Translations under genes and position numbers: made by a program
Notes under the pieces: generated by a model
What the model was told of the DNA's origin: nothing
What the model saw: the letters and a program-made list of their open reading frames with translations, nothing else
The model's database searches: none
Source: Eubacteriales bacterium
GTDB taxonomy: Bacteria > Bacillota > Clostridia > Lachnospirales > Lachnospiraceae
NCBI GenBank assembly: GCA_030536575.1
Contig: JAUNPS010000004.1
Span: forward strand, 62,001-126,000
Length of the DNA stretch: 64,000 nt
Direction: 5' to 3'
Shown here: one piece after another, positions 15,568 through 24,325 of the stretch
How the letters are laid out: each line of letters begins with the position of its first letter
Position numbering within the stretch: the stretch's first letter is position 1

Positions 15568-16959
15568 ATGAACCAAAAATCAAACACCTTTCTGGAAACA
15601 GAACCCATCGGCAAGCTGATGAGAAAGTATGCGGTGCCCTGCGTCATTTCGCTGCTGGTGGCGGCCCTGTACAATATTGTCGACCAGATTTTCATTGCGA
15701 ATGCGAGTTATCTGGGGTCTTATGGAAATGCGGCGAACACCGTTGTATACCCGATGACGGTCATTGCCCTGGCGATCGCCGTGCTGATTGGCGACGGCTG
15801 CTGCGCCCATGTAAGCATCTGCCTGGGTGCGGACAAAAAAGAAGACGCACACAAGAGTATTGGAAGCGCGGTCGTTCTCTGTATCATTTGCGGCCTGATC
15901 CTGACGGCGGTTTATCTGATCTTTCAGGAACCGATCCTGACTGTGTTCGGCGGGCGCGTGAACGAAGAGACATTCCATCACGCGAAGGAATATTTCTTCT
16001 GGATCACTGTGGGCGTGCCGTTCTATATGTTCGGCCAGGCCATGAACCCGATTATCCGTTCGGACGGAAGCCCGAAGTTTGCCATGGCGGCGACCCTGGC
16101 GGGCGCGGCGACAAACATTATTCTGGATCCGATTTTTATCTTTGTGTTTAAATGGGGGATGATGGGCGCGGCTGTCGCAACGATCCTGGGACAGATCCTG
16201 ACGGCGGTTCTGTCCGTGTGGTATCTGTGCCATATGAAAGCGATCCGCCTGGAAAAGAGCAGTTTCCGTCTGCATGGGAAGCTGGCCGGAAAATACCTTC
16301 CCCTTGGAATCTGCAGTTTCCTGTCGCAGATTTCGCTGGTGGCGGCAATGGCGGCTATCCAGAACATGACGCTGAAATACGGCGCGTTGGACCCCGTTTT
16401 CGGGCAGGAGGAATATGCACAGATCCCGATGGCGGTGCTTGGCATTGTTATGAAATTTTTCCAGATCGTCATTTCCATTGCGGTCGGTATGGCGGCGGGC
16501 TGTATCCCGATCGTCGGGTACAATGTGGGCGCGGGCCGGAAAGACCGTGCGCGGAACCTGTTTACAAAGCTCTTGATTTCGGAAGCTGTTGTCGGGGCGG
16601 TTGCGCTGTTTATCGTGGAGGTCTTCCCAAGACAGCTCATCGGTATTTTCGGCGCGGCGAATGAGAGTGTTTACTATACGGATTTCGCGGTGAAATGTTT
16701 CCGGATTTATCTGTGTATGATGATTTTCGCGACGATAAACAAAGGGACGTTTATTTACCTGCAGTCCCTTGGAAAGGCGTTGATTTCGACGGTCCTTTCG
16801 CTGGTGCGTGAGCTGGTATTCGGCGTAGGATTTGCGCTTCTGCTGCCGCGGTTCTTTGGGCTGGACGGCGTGCTGTATTCGATGCCGGTGTCGGATGTGC
16901 TGACGTTTGTCATTTCGGCGATTGTCATCGCGTATACGTATAAAACATTGAAAAATTAA
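15568..16959 (+). CDS. MATE-family efflux transporter (second copy)
   Basis: 463 aa, about twelve membrane spans. The opening FLETEPIGKLMRKYAVPCVISLLVAALYNIVDQIFI is typical of the MATE branch common in Clostridia. ATG 15568 follows GGAGGGAAG; an in-frame ATG at 15532 lies inside the leader hairpin and is unlikely. It exports drugs or metabolites using an ion gradient. It is only distantly similar to the MATE protein at 2437. It is probably controlled by the attenuator-like leader and perhaps by the orphan response regulator upstream. Confidence 0.9.
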   Translation: MNQKSNTFLETEPIGKLMRKYAVPCVISLLVAALYNIVDQIFIANASYLGSYGNAANTVVYPMTVIALAIAVLIGDGCCAHVSICLGADKKEDAHKSIGSAVVLCIICGLILTAVYLIFQEPILTVFGGRVNEETFHHAKEYFFWITVGVPFYMFGQAMNPIIRSDGSPKFAMAATLAGAATNIILDPIFIFVFKWGMMGAAVATILGQILTAVLSVWYLCHMKAIRLEKSSFRLHGKLAGKYLPLGICSFLSQISLVAAMAAIQNMTLKYGALDPVFGQEEYAQIPMAVLGIVMKFFQIVISIAVGMAAGCIPIVGYNVGAGRKDRARNLFTKLLISEAVVGAVALFIVEVFPRQLIGIFGAANESVYYTDFAVKCFRIYLCMMIFATINKGTFIYLQSLGKALISTVLSLVRELVFGVGFALLLPRFFGLDGVLYSMPVSDVLTFVISAIVIAYTYKTLKN

Positions 16960-16970
16960 GCGAAGCTCCT

Positions 16971-16998
16971 TTGCAAACCTCTGCCGATCGGGTAAAAT
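16971..16998 (+). promoter_or_regulatory. Promoter of the PAS-Fis regulator
   Basis: TTGCAA at 16971-16976 and TAAAAT at 16993-16998 with a 16-bp spacer, in the short gap after the MATE gene. Confidence 0.5.
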
Positions 16999-17024
16999 AA
17001 GAGCAGGCAGGAGGGATGCGAAGG

Positions 17025-17510
17025 ATGCAGACAATCGCGATTTTGGAAGCAATGGAACAGGGGATCCTGATCTGTAACCGTCACGGGCGGATTCAGTATA
17101 TGAATGAGGCTTACGGCAGTTTTATTGGCCATACGCTGGAGGAAGTGAAGGGGAAGCCCATCGCGGACTACCGGAAGCAGGCGAAGGTGCCGGAGGTGCT
17201 GGAAACCGGGATTCCGGTGGAGGGCATGATCCGCCGGGAGGGTTATCAGGAGTATTTTGCCAGTATTTATCCGATTTTGGAGGATGGGGAGATCCGGGGG
17301 ACGATTTCGGTCGTGACCACGTTGGAGGAGCACCATCTGAAGAAGTCGCTGAAGCATACGACGCTGGAAGAGCGGGTGCGGAATTTCGAGAGACAGGAGA
17401 TTCAGGCGACGGTGCGGTATTACGGAGGCGGCGTGGAAGGGAAGAAGCTGGCGGCGAAGGAGCTGGGGATTTCTCTGGCGACGTTGTATAATAAGTTAAA
17501 AGAGAACTGA
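17025..17510 (+). CDS. Small PAS-Fis transcriptional regulator lacking an AAA+ domain
   Basis: 161 aa. Residues about 1-105 form a PAS domain (ILEAMEQGILICNRHGRIQYMNEAY, IGHTLEEVKGKPI, then EYFASIYPILEDGEIRGTISVV). The C-terminal 40 residues are a Fis-type helix-turn-helix (VEGKKLAAKELGISLATLYNKLKEN) of the kind that ends sigma-54 enhancer-binding proteins. The AAA+ ATPase normally between them is missing, so it cannot act as a classical sigma-54 activator. ATG 17025 is better spaced from GGAGGG than ATG 17016. It lies just upstream of the AtuA-CocE fusion gene and may control it. Confidence 0.78.
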   Translation: MQTIAILEAMEQGILICNRHGRIQYMNEAYGSFIGHTLEEVKGKPIADYRKQAKVPEVLETGIPVEGMIRREGYQEYFASIYPILEDGEIRGTISVVTTLEEHHLKKSLKHTTLEERVRNFERQEIQATVRYYGGGVEGKKLAAKELGISLATLYNKLKEN

Positions 17511-17515
17511 GCGGA

Positions 17516-17558
17516 AACGCGGGTGATTTCTAAATTTTTAGAAATTTGCCCGCGTTTT
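17516..17558 (+). terminator. Terminator after the PAS-Fis gene
   Basis: AACGCGGG (17516-17523) pairs with CCCGCGTT (17549-17556). The loop region contains a second AT-rich dyad (ATTTCTAAA/TTTAGAAAT) and a short T run follows. The fusion gene downstream therefore probably has its own promoter. Confidence 0.7.
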
Positions 17559-17610
17559 CTTGTGCGTGGAGGGAGGACAACGTATACTTGGTTTCAAGGG
17601 AGGCGAAGAC

Positions 17611-20600
17611 ATGAGACTAAAAGAGATTGCACATGCGAGAACAGGAGATAAGGGAGAGATTTCGAATATTTCGGTGATCCCGTACCGGGAAGCGGACTTC
17701 GCGTGGCTGAAGGAGGAGCTGACGGCGGAGAAGGTGAAAGCGTTTTTCGCGGAGATCTGCCATGGCGAGGTGGTGCGGTATGAATTGGAGGGGATAAAGG
17801 CTTTTAATTTTGTGATGGATCGGACGCTGGGGGGCGGGGTGACGAGGTCACTGGCGTTGGATAAGCATGGGAAGACGCTGGGGATGGCGTTGTTGGAGAT
17901 GGAGGTGGAGACGCCGGAGGGGTGGACGAGGCCGGAAGTCGGGCGGAGCCAGAGCCAAGACGGACCGGAAAGAGCGGTGGTGCGGCAGGGCGAGCCGAAC
18001 GCGGCCGGGAGCCAGAACCAAGGCGGGTCGGAAAGTGCGGCGGTGCGACAGGGCGAGCTGAATGCGGCCGGGGGCCAGAGCCAAGGCGGACTGGAAAGTG
18101 CGGTGGTTCGGCGGTGCGGACTGGGTGCACTGGATACACCTCTGGAAGGGAAATGCATCCGCATCGGCAGCGGCGCGGGCTACGCCGGCGACCGCTTGGA
18201 ACCGGCACTGGAGCTGCTGGAAAAAGGCGATTTGGACTATCTGATTTTCGAATGCCTGGCGGAACGAACCGTAGCTTTGGGGCAGCAGGAAAAAGAGAAG
18301 GATTCCGAAAAAGGCTATAACCCCCTGCTGGAATACCGGATGCGGCGCGTCCTTCCGCTTGCAGCGGAAAAACACGTGAAAATCATCACAAACATGGGCG
18401 CGGCAAACCCGGAATCCGCCGCAGAACAGGTAAGCAAACTGGCCGGCGAACTGGGGCTGTCCCATCTTCGCATTGCTTATATTACCGGAGACGATATCAC
18501 AGACCGTCTGGAACAGTACGAAAACTGCCCCATTCTGGAAAACGGGAAAATCCTGGGCGACATGAGAGAAACCCTGATTTCCGCAAACGCTTACATGGGA
18601 GCGGAAGGTATCGTAGAAGCTTTAAGCCAGGGCGCGGATATTATCATCACCGGCCGCGTATCAGACCCGGCCCTGACCGTTGGCCCCCTGCTCTACGAAT
18701 TCGGCTGGAACCTCGAACAGCATCCGGATCAAATGGGCCAGGCTATCCTCGCAGGCCATCTGCTGGAATGCGCAGGCCAGGTCACGGGCGGCTACTATGC
18801 CTCCCCTGGCTATAAAGAAGTCCCAGATCTTGCCCATTTAGGATTCCCCATCATCGAAATCGATGAGACAGGCGGCTTTACTGTTTCGAAAGTGGAAGGC
18901 TCCGGCGGCCTGGTGAGCACCGATACCTGCAAAGAACAGACCGTCTACGAAATCCACAATCCGGCGGCTTACCTGACCCCTGACGCCATCGCCGACTTTA
19001 CAAAAGTACGGTACACTCAGATCGGAAAAGACCAGGTCTATGCCGCAGGAGCAACCTCCCACGGCAAGCCGGACACCCTGAAAGTCAGCGTGGGCTATAA
19101 AGACTGCTGGATTGGCGAAGGCGAAATTTCTTACGGCGGAGGCGGCTGCCTGGAGCGGGCGAAGCTGGCGGCGGAAATCCTGGAAAAGCGTATTGCCCTG
19201 ACCGGCATTTCCCTCACCGAATACCGCACGGAGCTGATCGGATGGGACTCTCTCTACCGGGAGCGGATTTCCGAAAAACTGCGCGCCGGGGAACCGCCCT
19301 GTGAGGTGCGCCTCCGGGTCAGCGGAAGAAGCAAAGACCGCTTACAAGCCGAGCTTTTGGCAGACGAGGTAGAAGCGCTGTACACGAACGGCCCGGCGGG
19401 CGGCGGCGGAGCCGTGAAACGGGTTTCGGAAATCGTGTCAGTGTGCTCGATCTTTGTACCGCGGACAGATATCCGGCAGGAGATACATTTCAGCAAGATG
19501 CCGGGGCAGGAGGAACGCATGCAGCGCTTGTTCCAAAAGCGGCTGGAAGCTGTGAAACTGCGCCCCATTACGGAACCTGGAAGTTCCTGGACAGAAATGG
19601 TTCCGATGGCGGACGGTATCCGTCTGGAAACCGTGATCTGCCTGCCGCGGGGCAGAGGCCCATGGCCTATTATCCTGAAACGGAGCTGTTATCCGAATCA
19701 GCAGGTCGAAATGGACTGGTATGCGGACGTCTTTACCTGCCGCGGCTTTGGCCTTGTTTATCAATGGTGCCGGGGAACGGCAGGTTCCGAAGGCGATTGG
19801 GAACCCAACGTCCATGAACGGGCGGACGGCCTTGCCACCGTGGAATGGCTGACTGGCCAGCCTTATACGAAAAACATCGGATTCTGGGGGGATTCCTACC
19901 TGGGTCTGACGGGCTGGTGCATGCTGGATGCCGTACCGGAAAGCGTGAAATCCATGTATCTGGGCGTGTACGGTGTTGACCGCCACACGTCGGCTTACAA
20001 GGACGGACTGTTCCGGCAGGATGTGCTGACCACCTGGGCCGCCGGAAATACCGGAAGCGCCATCCCGGAAGGGGTGAGCCAGATGGATTCCTGCCGCTAC
20101 CGGCCCCAGGAAGAGGTGGATGAAAAGCTCTGGGGCGTGCATTTGGACTGGTATCGGGACTGGATCAGCCATCCGGACCGCAGCAGCCATTATTGGTCGG
20201 AAGGATTCTGGGGAATGCTGAAAGAGATTCCGACGAAGGCGAAGATTCCCGTGTATATCCGCGACGGATGGTATGACCATCATCTTGGAAGCGCGATTGT
20301 TTCCTATGATTCGCTTTCGGAGGAGAGCAAGGCGCACAGCGTATTGCAGATCGGGCCGTGGAACCATGGGTACATTCCGGTGATTCCGTTTGAGGATACG
20401 AAAAATCTGGAGGACGACGCGCTGGATTCCGTTTTCCAGTGGTTCTATGAAACCCTTGTGAAGGAGAAGAAGCCCGAAGGCGCTGTGCGGGAATATGTCA
20501 TCGGTGAAGACCGCTGGATTGAAAAGAAGGAGCGCGCGCAATGCACAGAAACCCGGTCTTTCTATTTCGGAAACGGGACGCTGGACGCGCAGCCGGGGCA

Positions 20601-21168
20601 GGACGGGACATTGTCCTACGAATATGACCCGGAAAATCCGGTGCCCTCTCACGGGACGGAGGCAATGCTGGCCCACAGCGAGGAGCAGGGAAGCCTTGCG
20701 CAGCCGCAGCCGGGCGCGCGGCCGGATGTGATCAGTTTTGTGTCGGAACCTCTTGCGGAGGGCTTTACGACGGACGGGGTGATTGAAGTCGTGCTTTATG
20801 CGGCTTCGGACGCGGAGGATACCGCATTTACCGCGAAGGTGATGGAGGTCTTTCCGGATGGGACGGCGGTCAATGTGCGCGGAAGCATTACGACCCTTGC
20901 TTACCGGAATGGCGCGGACAAACGTCTGACGTATATGCCGGGAGAGAAGGTGGAGCTTCGGATTCCGATGTGGGACATTGCGTGGCATTTCCGGGAGGGA
21001 TCCCGGATTCGGGTGGATATCAGTTCGTCGGATTTTCCGCAGTATGCGGTGCACAGCAATTATCCGGGGGTGTGGTCGAAGCAGAGCCGGACGAAGATTG
21101 CAGAACAAACGCTTTATTACGGTGGGGGAAGCCCTTCAGAGGTGCGGTTCCCGCTGATAAAGAAATAA
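17611..21168 (+). CDS. Fusion protein: AtuA-type domains (DUF1446) plus CocE/NonD-family hydrolase
   Basis: 1185 aa, unusually long. Residues 1-105 look like the small ferredoxin-fold domain that normally lies at the C-terminus of AtuA-type proteins (KEIAHARTGDKGEISNISV). Residues 113-175 are a linker of three 21-residue repeats. Residues about 181-640 are an AtuA/DUF1446 domain (IRIGSGAGYAGDRLEPALELL, ITGRVSDPALTVGPL, SYGGGGCLERAKLAAEI). From about 660 it is an alpha/beta hydrolase of the CocE/NonD/X-Pro dipeptidyl-peptidase type: nucleophile Ser762 (GFWGDSYLGL), Asp889 (DGWYDHH), His919 (GPWNHG), then the family's jelly-roll C-terminus. AtuA proteins act in acyclic terpene or acyl-CoA breakdown; CocE-like enzymes split esters or amides. 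The joint substrate is unknown. A binding-protein gene follows by 34 bases. Confidence 0.8.
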   Translation: MRLKEIAHARTGDKGEISNISVIPYREADFAWLKEELTAEKVKAFFAEICHGEVVRYELEGIKAFNFVMDRTLGGGVTRSLALDKHGKTLGMALLEMEVETPEGWTRPEVGRSQSQDGPERAVVRQGEPNAAGSQNQGGSESAAVRQGELNAAGGQSQGGLESAVVRRCGLGALDTPLEGKCIRIGSGAGYAGDRLEPALELLEKGDLDYLIFECLAERTVALGQQEKEKDSEKGYNPLLEYRMRRVLPLAAEKHVKIITNMGAANPESAAEQVSKLAGELGLSHLRIAYITGDDITDRLEQYENCPILENGKILGDMRETLISANAYMGAEGIVEALSQGADIIITGRVSDPALTVGPLLYEFGWNLEQHPDQMGQAILAGHLLECAGQVTGGYYASPGYKEVPDLAHLGFPIIEIDETGGFTVSKVEGSGGLVSTDTCKEQTVYEIHNPAAYLTPDAIADFTKVRYTQIGKDQVYAAGATSHGKPDTLKVSVGYKDCWIGEGEISYGGGGCLERAKLAAEILEKRIALTGISLTEYRTELIGWDSLYRERISEKLRAGEPPCEVRLRVSGRSKDRLQAELLADEVEALYTNGPAGGGGAVKRVSEIVSVCSIFVPRTDIRQEIHFSKMPGQEERMQRLFQKRLEAVKLRPITEPGSSWTEMVPMADGIRLETVICLPRGRGPWPIILKRSCYPNQQVEMDWYADVFTCRGFGLVYQWCRGTAGSEGDWEPNVHERADGLATVEWLTGQPYTKNIGFWGDSYLGLTGWCMLDAVPESVKSMYLGVYGVDRHTSAYKDGLFRQDVLTTWAAGNTGSAIPEGVSQMDSCRYRPQEEVDEKLWGVHLDWYRDWISHPDRSSHYWSEGFWGMLKEIPTKAKIPVYIRDGWYDHHLGSAIVSYDSLSEESKAHSVLQIGPWNHGYIPVIPFEDTKNLEDDALDSVFQWFYETLVKEKKPEGAVREYVIGEDRWIEKKERAQCTETRSFYFGNGTLDAQPGQDGTLSYEYDPENPVPSHGTEAMLAHSEEQGSLAQPQPGARPDVISFVSEPLAEGFTTDGVIEVVLYAASDAEDTAFTAKVMEVFPDGTAVNVRGSITTLAYRNGADKRLTYMPGEKVELRIPMWDIAWHFREGSRIRVDISSSDFPQYAVHSNYPGVWSKQSRTKIAEQTLYYGGGSPSEVRFPLIKK
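17947..18135 (+). repeat. Three tandem 63-bp repeats inside the fusion gene
   Basis: Units 17947-18009, 18010-18072 and 18073-18135, each coding 21 residues and keeping the frame. Units 1 and 2 share the pattern SQxQxGxExAxVRQGExNAAG; the third has diverged at its end. Codons are GC-rich. The result is a hydrophilic linker between two folded domains. Confidence 0.9.
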
Positions 21169-21202
21169 CGAATAAGAACATATTTAAAAGGAGGATCTAT
21201 CT

Positions 21203-22786
21203 ATGAAGAAAAAGTTAGCAAGCGGTTTATTGGCAGTATCCCTGTCGGCAGGACTTTTGGCAGGCCTGGGAATGACGGCTGCGGCAGAAGAGTCCGGTAT
21301 AACGGTGACTTCCTACGGGGAATATTCCGAGGAAAATCCGTATCATCTGACGTTTGCCTACGTTGAGTTCTACAATCAGGACGAAGCAGCGAGAGCGGCG
21401 GTGCAGGATGCAATGAATGCGTACCTGATTCCGGAGTACCACATTGAAGTGGAACTTCTTCCGATGGGCTATGCAGACTATCAGACCACCGCGCAGCTGA
21501 TGCTGTCGGGCGGAGACGCGCTGGATGTGCTTCCGGTTTATTATCGGATGGCATCGAGCTGGATCAGCATGGGCGGCCTGTATGATATGTCGGAATTCAT
21601 GGATACGGAAGAGGGCCAGGCGATTAAGGATGCCATTGGGGAGGACAATGCTTCCCTGTGCGAAATGAACGGAGTTCTGTACGGCTTTCCGGCGAACAAA
21701 GAGTCCGTGGAGCTGGGCGGCCTGTGCATGCGGGCGGACATCTGCGACGAACTGGGGATTACGGAGGAATATGGCCTGAGCAAGGACAGCGAGATTTTCA
21801 CGGAGGCGCTGGACTGGTCGGAGGCTGAGAAGATTTTCCAGAAAGTGCAGGAGGCTTATCCGGATATGATTCCGCTGTATCTGTACAATGCGGATCAGCG
21901 CGGAAGATTTATGGATTTTGATTATCTGGTAGACGGCTTTGGCGGGCTGGATATGCAGGCAGACCGGGAGAGTACCGAGGTGGTGAACCTTTTCGAGACG
22001 GAGACGTTCCGGACGGCTGTGACGATGCTGGCGGACTGGTACGACAAGGGGTACATTTATAAGGATGCCGCGACGGATACCCAGGGAACGGCGGCAATGA
22101 TGAAAGCCGGAAATACGTTCAGCTATGCGACGGCGATTAAGCCGGGATTTTTGGCGGAGGCCAAGGCGGCGAACGGATGCGACTGTTATGTGCTGTATTT
22201 TAAGACGGGCGGCGGAACCGACGGATACATTACGACGGTCAACGTGTCCTATTACAATACCGGAATCGCGAATAACAGCGAAGATCCGGAAATGGCGTTC
22301 AAGTTTATCTCCGCGCTGTACAGCGACCCGAATGTGATGAACCTGTGGCAGTACGGGATTGAAGGTGTGAACTACCAGATTCTGGACGACGGAACGGCTT
22401 ACTTCGTGGACGGCGAGGATGGTTCGAATTATGCTTATCATCAGAATACCGGATGGTTTATGGGAAATCAGTTTATCAGCTATGTGTGGAATGATGAAGC
22501 GCGGACGAAGGATACGGGATACTGGGATCTTTTGAAGAGCCATAATGAGAATGCGTATTATTCTCCGGCGTTTGGGTTTACCTGGGACAGTTCGGAGTAT
22601 GCGACGCAGATTACGGCTTTGAGCAATGCGTATGAGACGTACCGGGCGGCGCTGCTGACGGGGAGCTGTGGGTCGGCGAATGTGGAGAGTACGATTCAGG
22701 CGCTGAATGATGCGTTGTATGCGTCGGGATTGGAGGAAGTGATGGAGGCCAAGCAGGCGCAGTTGGATGCGTGGCTGGGGAAATAA
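21203..22786 (+). CDS. Extracellular solute-binding protein without permeases (orphan)
   Basis: 527 aa. A Sec signal peptide (MKKKLASGLLAVSLSAGLL, cleavage likely after AAA near residue 28) has no lipobox cysteine. The mature protein has the family-1 binding-protein layout (ELLPMGYADYQTTAQLMLSGGD, later MAFKFISALYSDPNVMNLWQYG) and resembles LplA-type proteins. The RBS is AAAAGGAGG and it follows the AtuA-CocE fusion by 34 bases, so the two are probably one operon. No permease genes are adjacent; the next transporter set (22990 on) has its own binding protein. A terminator follows at 22835. Confidence 0.85.
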   Translation: MKKKLASGLLAVSLSAGLLAGLGMTAAAEESGITVTSYGEYSEENPYHLTFAYVEFYNQDEAARAAVQDAMNAYLIPEYHIEVELLPMGYADYQTTAQLMLSGGDALDVLPVYYRMASSWISMGGLYDMSEFMDTEEGQAIKDAIGEDNASLCEMNGVLYGFPANKESVELGGLCMRADICDELGITEEYGLSKDSEIFTEALDWSEAEKIFQKVQEAYPDMIPLYLYNADQRGRFMDFDYLVDGFGGLDMQADRESTEVVNLFETETFRTAVTMLADWYDKGYIYKDAATDTQGTAAMMKAGNTFSYATAIKPGFLAEAKAANGCDCYVLYFKTGGGTDGYITTVNVSYYNTGIANNSEDPEMAFKFISALYSDPNVMNLWQYGIEGVNYQILDDGTAYFVDGEDGSNYAYHQNTGWFMGNQFISYVWNDEARTKDTGYWDLLKSHNENAYYSPAFGFTWDSSEYATQITALSNAYETYRAALLTGSCGSANVESTIQALNDALYASGLEEVMEAKQAQLDAWLGK

Positions 22787-22834
22787 GAATGTGAGGCCGC
22801 TGGCTGGAAGACTGGCGGAAGCGGTTATGATGTG

Positions 22835-22872
22835 GCCGCTGGCTGGGGAAATACCCGGTCAGCGGCTGTTTT
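22835..22872 (+). terminator. Terminator of the fusion/binding-protein operon
   Basis: GCCGCTG (22835-22841) pairs with CAGCGGC (22860-22866), extended inward by G-C and G-U pairs, and is followed by TGTTTT. The same GGCCGCTGGCTGG string occurs once more just upstream (near 22795). Confidence 0.7.
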
Positions 22873-22989
22873 CGTGTCGCAGGAAGTCCGTTTCTTTTTT
22901 TCGATATAACCAGTCGCCGGATTCTATGGATTTTCGAGGGAAAACCGGTAGAATAGAAGTATCAAATTAGGAAACGGAGGTAAAACAAA

Positions 22990-24300
22990 ATGAAAAAGAA
23001 ACTGGCTTTCCTTATGAGTGCGGCAATGCTGATGGGAATGATGGGAACAACAGCCCAGGCGTCAGAAGAAGCGCAGGATTTTTCCGGAATCACGCTGACT
23101 CTGGCCTACAATACGTCCGGCGATGTGGCGGACGCATTTTTAGAACAGTTCGCGGCTTTCGAAGCATTGACCGGGTGTACCGTCGAGGTGGAAAAACTGG
23201 CCTCCGACGCATCGGAATCGGACAGTATGATGCAGATCCGCGCGGCGACCGGGGAACTGCCGGATATTTGGCTGAATTCAGTGGGCGCGAACTTAAAGAG
23301 CATGTCGCCCCAGGAAAACTGCTATGATTTGTCCGGGCAGGAATGGATCGGCCGGATTGCGGACACGTACCGGGAAATCGGGACAGACGACGAAACCGGC
23401 GCAGTCTATGTCGTACCGGCCACAACCAGCAACGTAGCCGGCGTTTTCTACAACAAAACCGAATACGAAGCCCTGGGTCTCGAAATCCCGGTAACCTGGG
23501 ACGAATTTCTGGAAAACTGTGAAATCATCCGCCAGAACACAGACAAAGATCCCTGCGCATCCCCGTATGATTCCGCGTCCGGCGTACAAATTCTGTTCCT
23601 TGCGCAGTATTTCTACGTGCAGCAGGAAAATCCGGATTTTGCGGAGCAATATACGAACAGGGAGGTAGAACTTCACGAATCCGAAGCCTACATGCGCGGG
23701 CTGACGAAGATGTACGACCTGTGGGAAAAGGGCTATCAGACGGAAGATCCGTTGTCCCTGTCCTTCGAAGACGCCGCGCTCCAGCTTGCAAACGGCGAAG
23801 CGGTGATGCTGATTTGCAGAACAAATGTAATGGGAACCGTGGAAATGCTTGCGCCGGAAAAACTGGACGAAATCGGTTTCTTCCCATTGCCGGATGAAGA
23901 CGGGGATGCGTTGGGCGTTGCGACCTGGATGCCGACCGGATGGGTGATGAACCAGAATATTGCGGCGGAAAAAGAAGCCTGTGCGCTGGCCTTTCTGGAG
24001 TATCTGACGACCAGCGATGCCATCGACGTTTACTGCACCAAGACGACGCCGACCGGCGCCTTCATGCTGAAAGACATTGAACTGCCGGACACCGTGTCGA
24101 ATGCGGTTGTGGAAGCGCAGGAATGGGTGTCGAAAGCGTCTTCTCCGGTTATGGAATATTTCTCCGATATCAAGGGTGCGAATATTGCGACAATCCTGCA
24201 GATGGCCGGAACGGGAGAGTATACGCCGGAAGAAGCGATTGCGGAAATTGAGCAGGACAACGCCATCGATGCACAGCAGAAAGGAATCGAAGGCTGGTAA
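22990..24300 (+). CDS. Extracellular sugar-binding protein (locus C)
   Basis: 436 aa, the usual length for a CUT1 binding protein. The signal peptide (MKKKLAFLMSAAMLMGMMG, cleavage near AQAS-EE) has no lipobox cysteine. The mature part is typical of family 1: ITLTLAYNTSGDVADAFLEQF, PDIWLNSVGANL, NKTEYEALGLEIPVTWDEFLE and NGEAVMLICRTNVMGTVE. It is first in a run of binding protein, permease, permease, kinase, regulator and glycosidase with gaps or overlaps of a few bases. The RBS is ACGGAGG. Substrate unknown, but linked by context to the GH106-like enzyme. Confidence 0.9.
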   Translation: MKKKLAFLMSAAMLMGMMGTTAQASEEAQDFSGITLTLAYNTSGDVADAFLEQFAAFEALTGCTVEVEKLASDASESDSMMQIRAATGELPDIWLNSVGANLKSMSPQENCYDLSGQEWIGRIADTYREIGTDDETGAVYVVPATTSNVAGVFYNKTEYEALGLEIPVTWDEFLENCEIIRQNTDKDPCASPYDSASGVQILFLAQYFYVQQENPDFAEQYTNREVELHESEAYMRGLTKMYDLWEKGYQTEDPLSLSFEDAALQLANGEAVMLICRTNVMGTVEMLAPEKLDEIGFFPLPDEDGDALGVATWMPTGWVMNQNIAAEKEACALAFLEYLTTSDAIDVYCTKTTPTGAFMLKDIELPDTVSNAVVEAQEWVSKASSPVMEYFSDIKGANIATILQMAGTGEYTPEEAIAEIEQDNAIDAQQKGIEGW

Positions 24301-24325
24301 AACATTCAGGGAGAGGGTGGCCCGA

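Noticed and set aside
15580-17052. 490-codon minus-strand frame opposite the second MATE gene
   Set aside because: It is His/Arg-rich, has no recognisable domain, and lies antisense to a clear transporter.
19438-21108. 556-codon minus-strand frame opposite the CocE half of the fusion
   Set aside because: Antisense to a gene with an intact catalytic triad; the composition is that of a shadow frame.
21227-22543. 438-codon minus-strand frame opposite the orphan binding protein
   Set aside because: Shadow of a binding-protein gene; no motif and no RBS.
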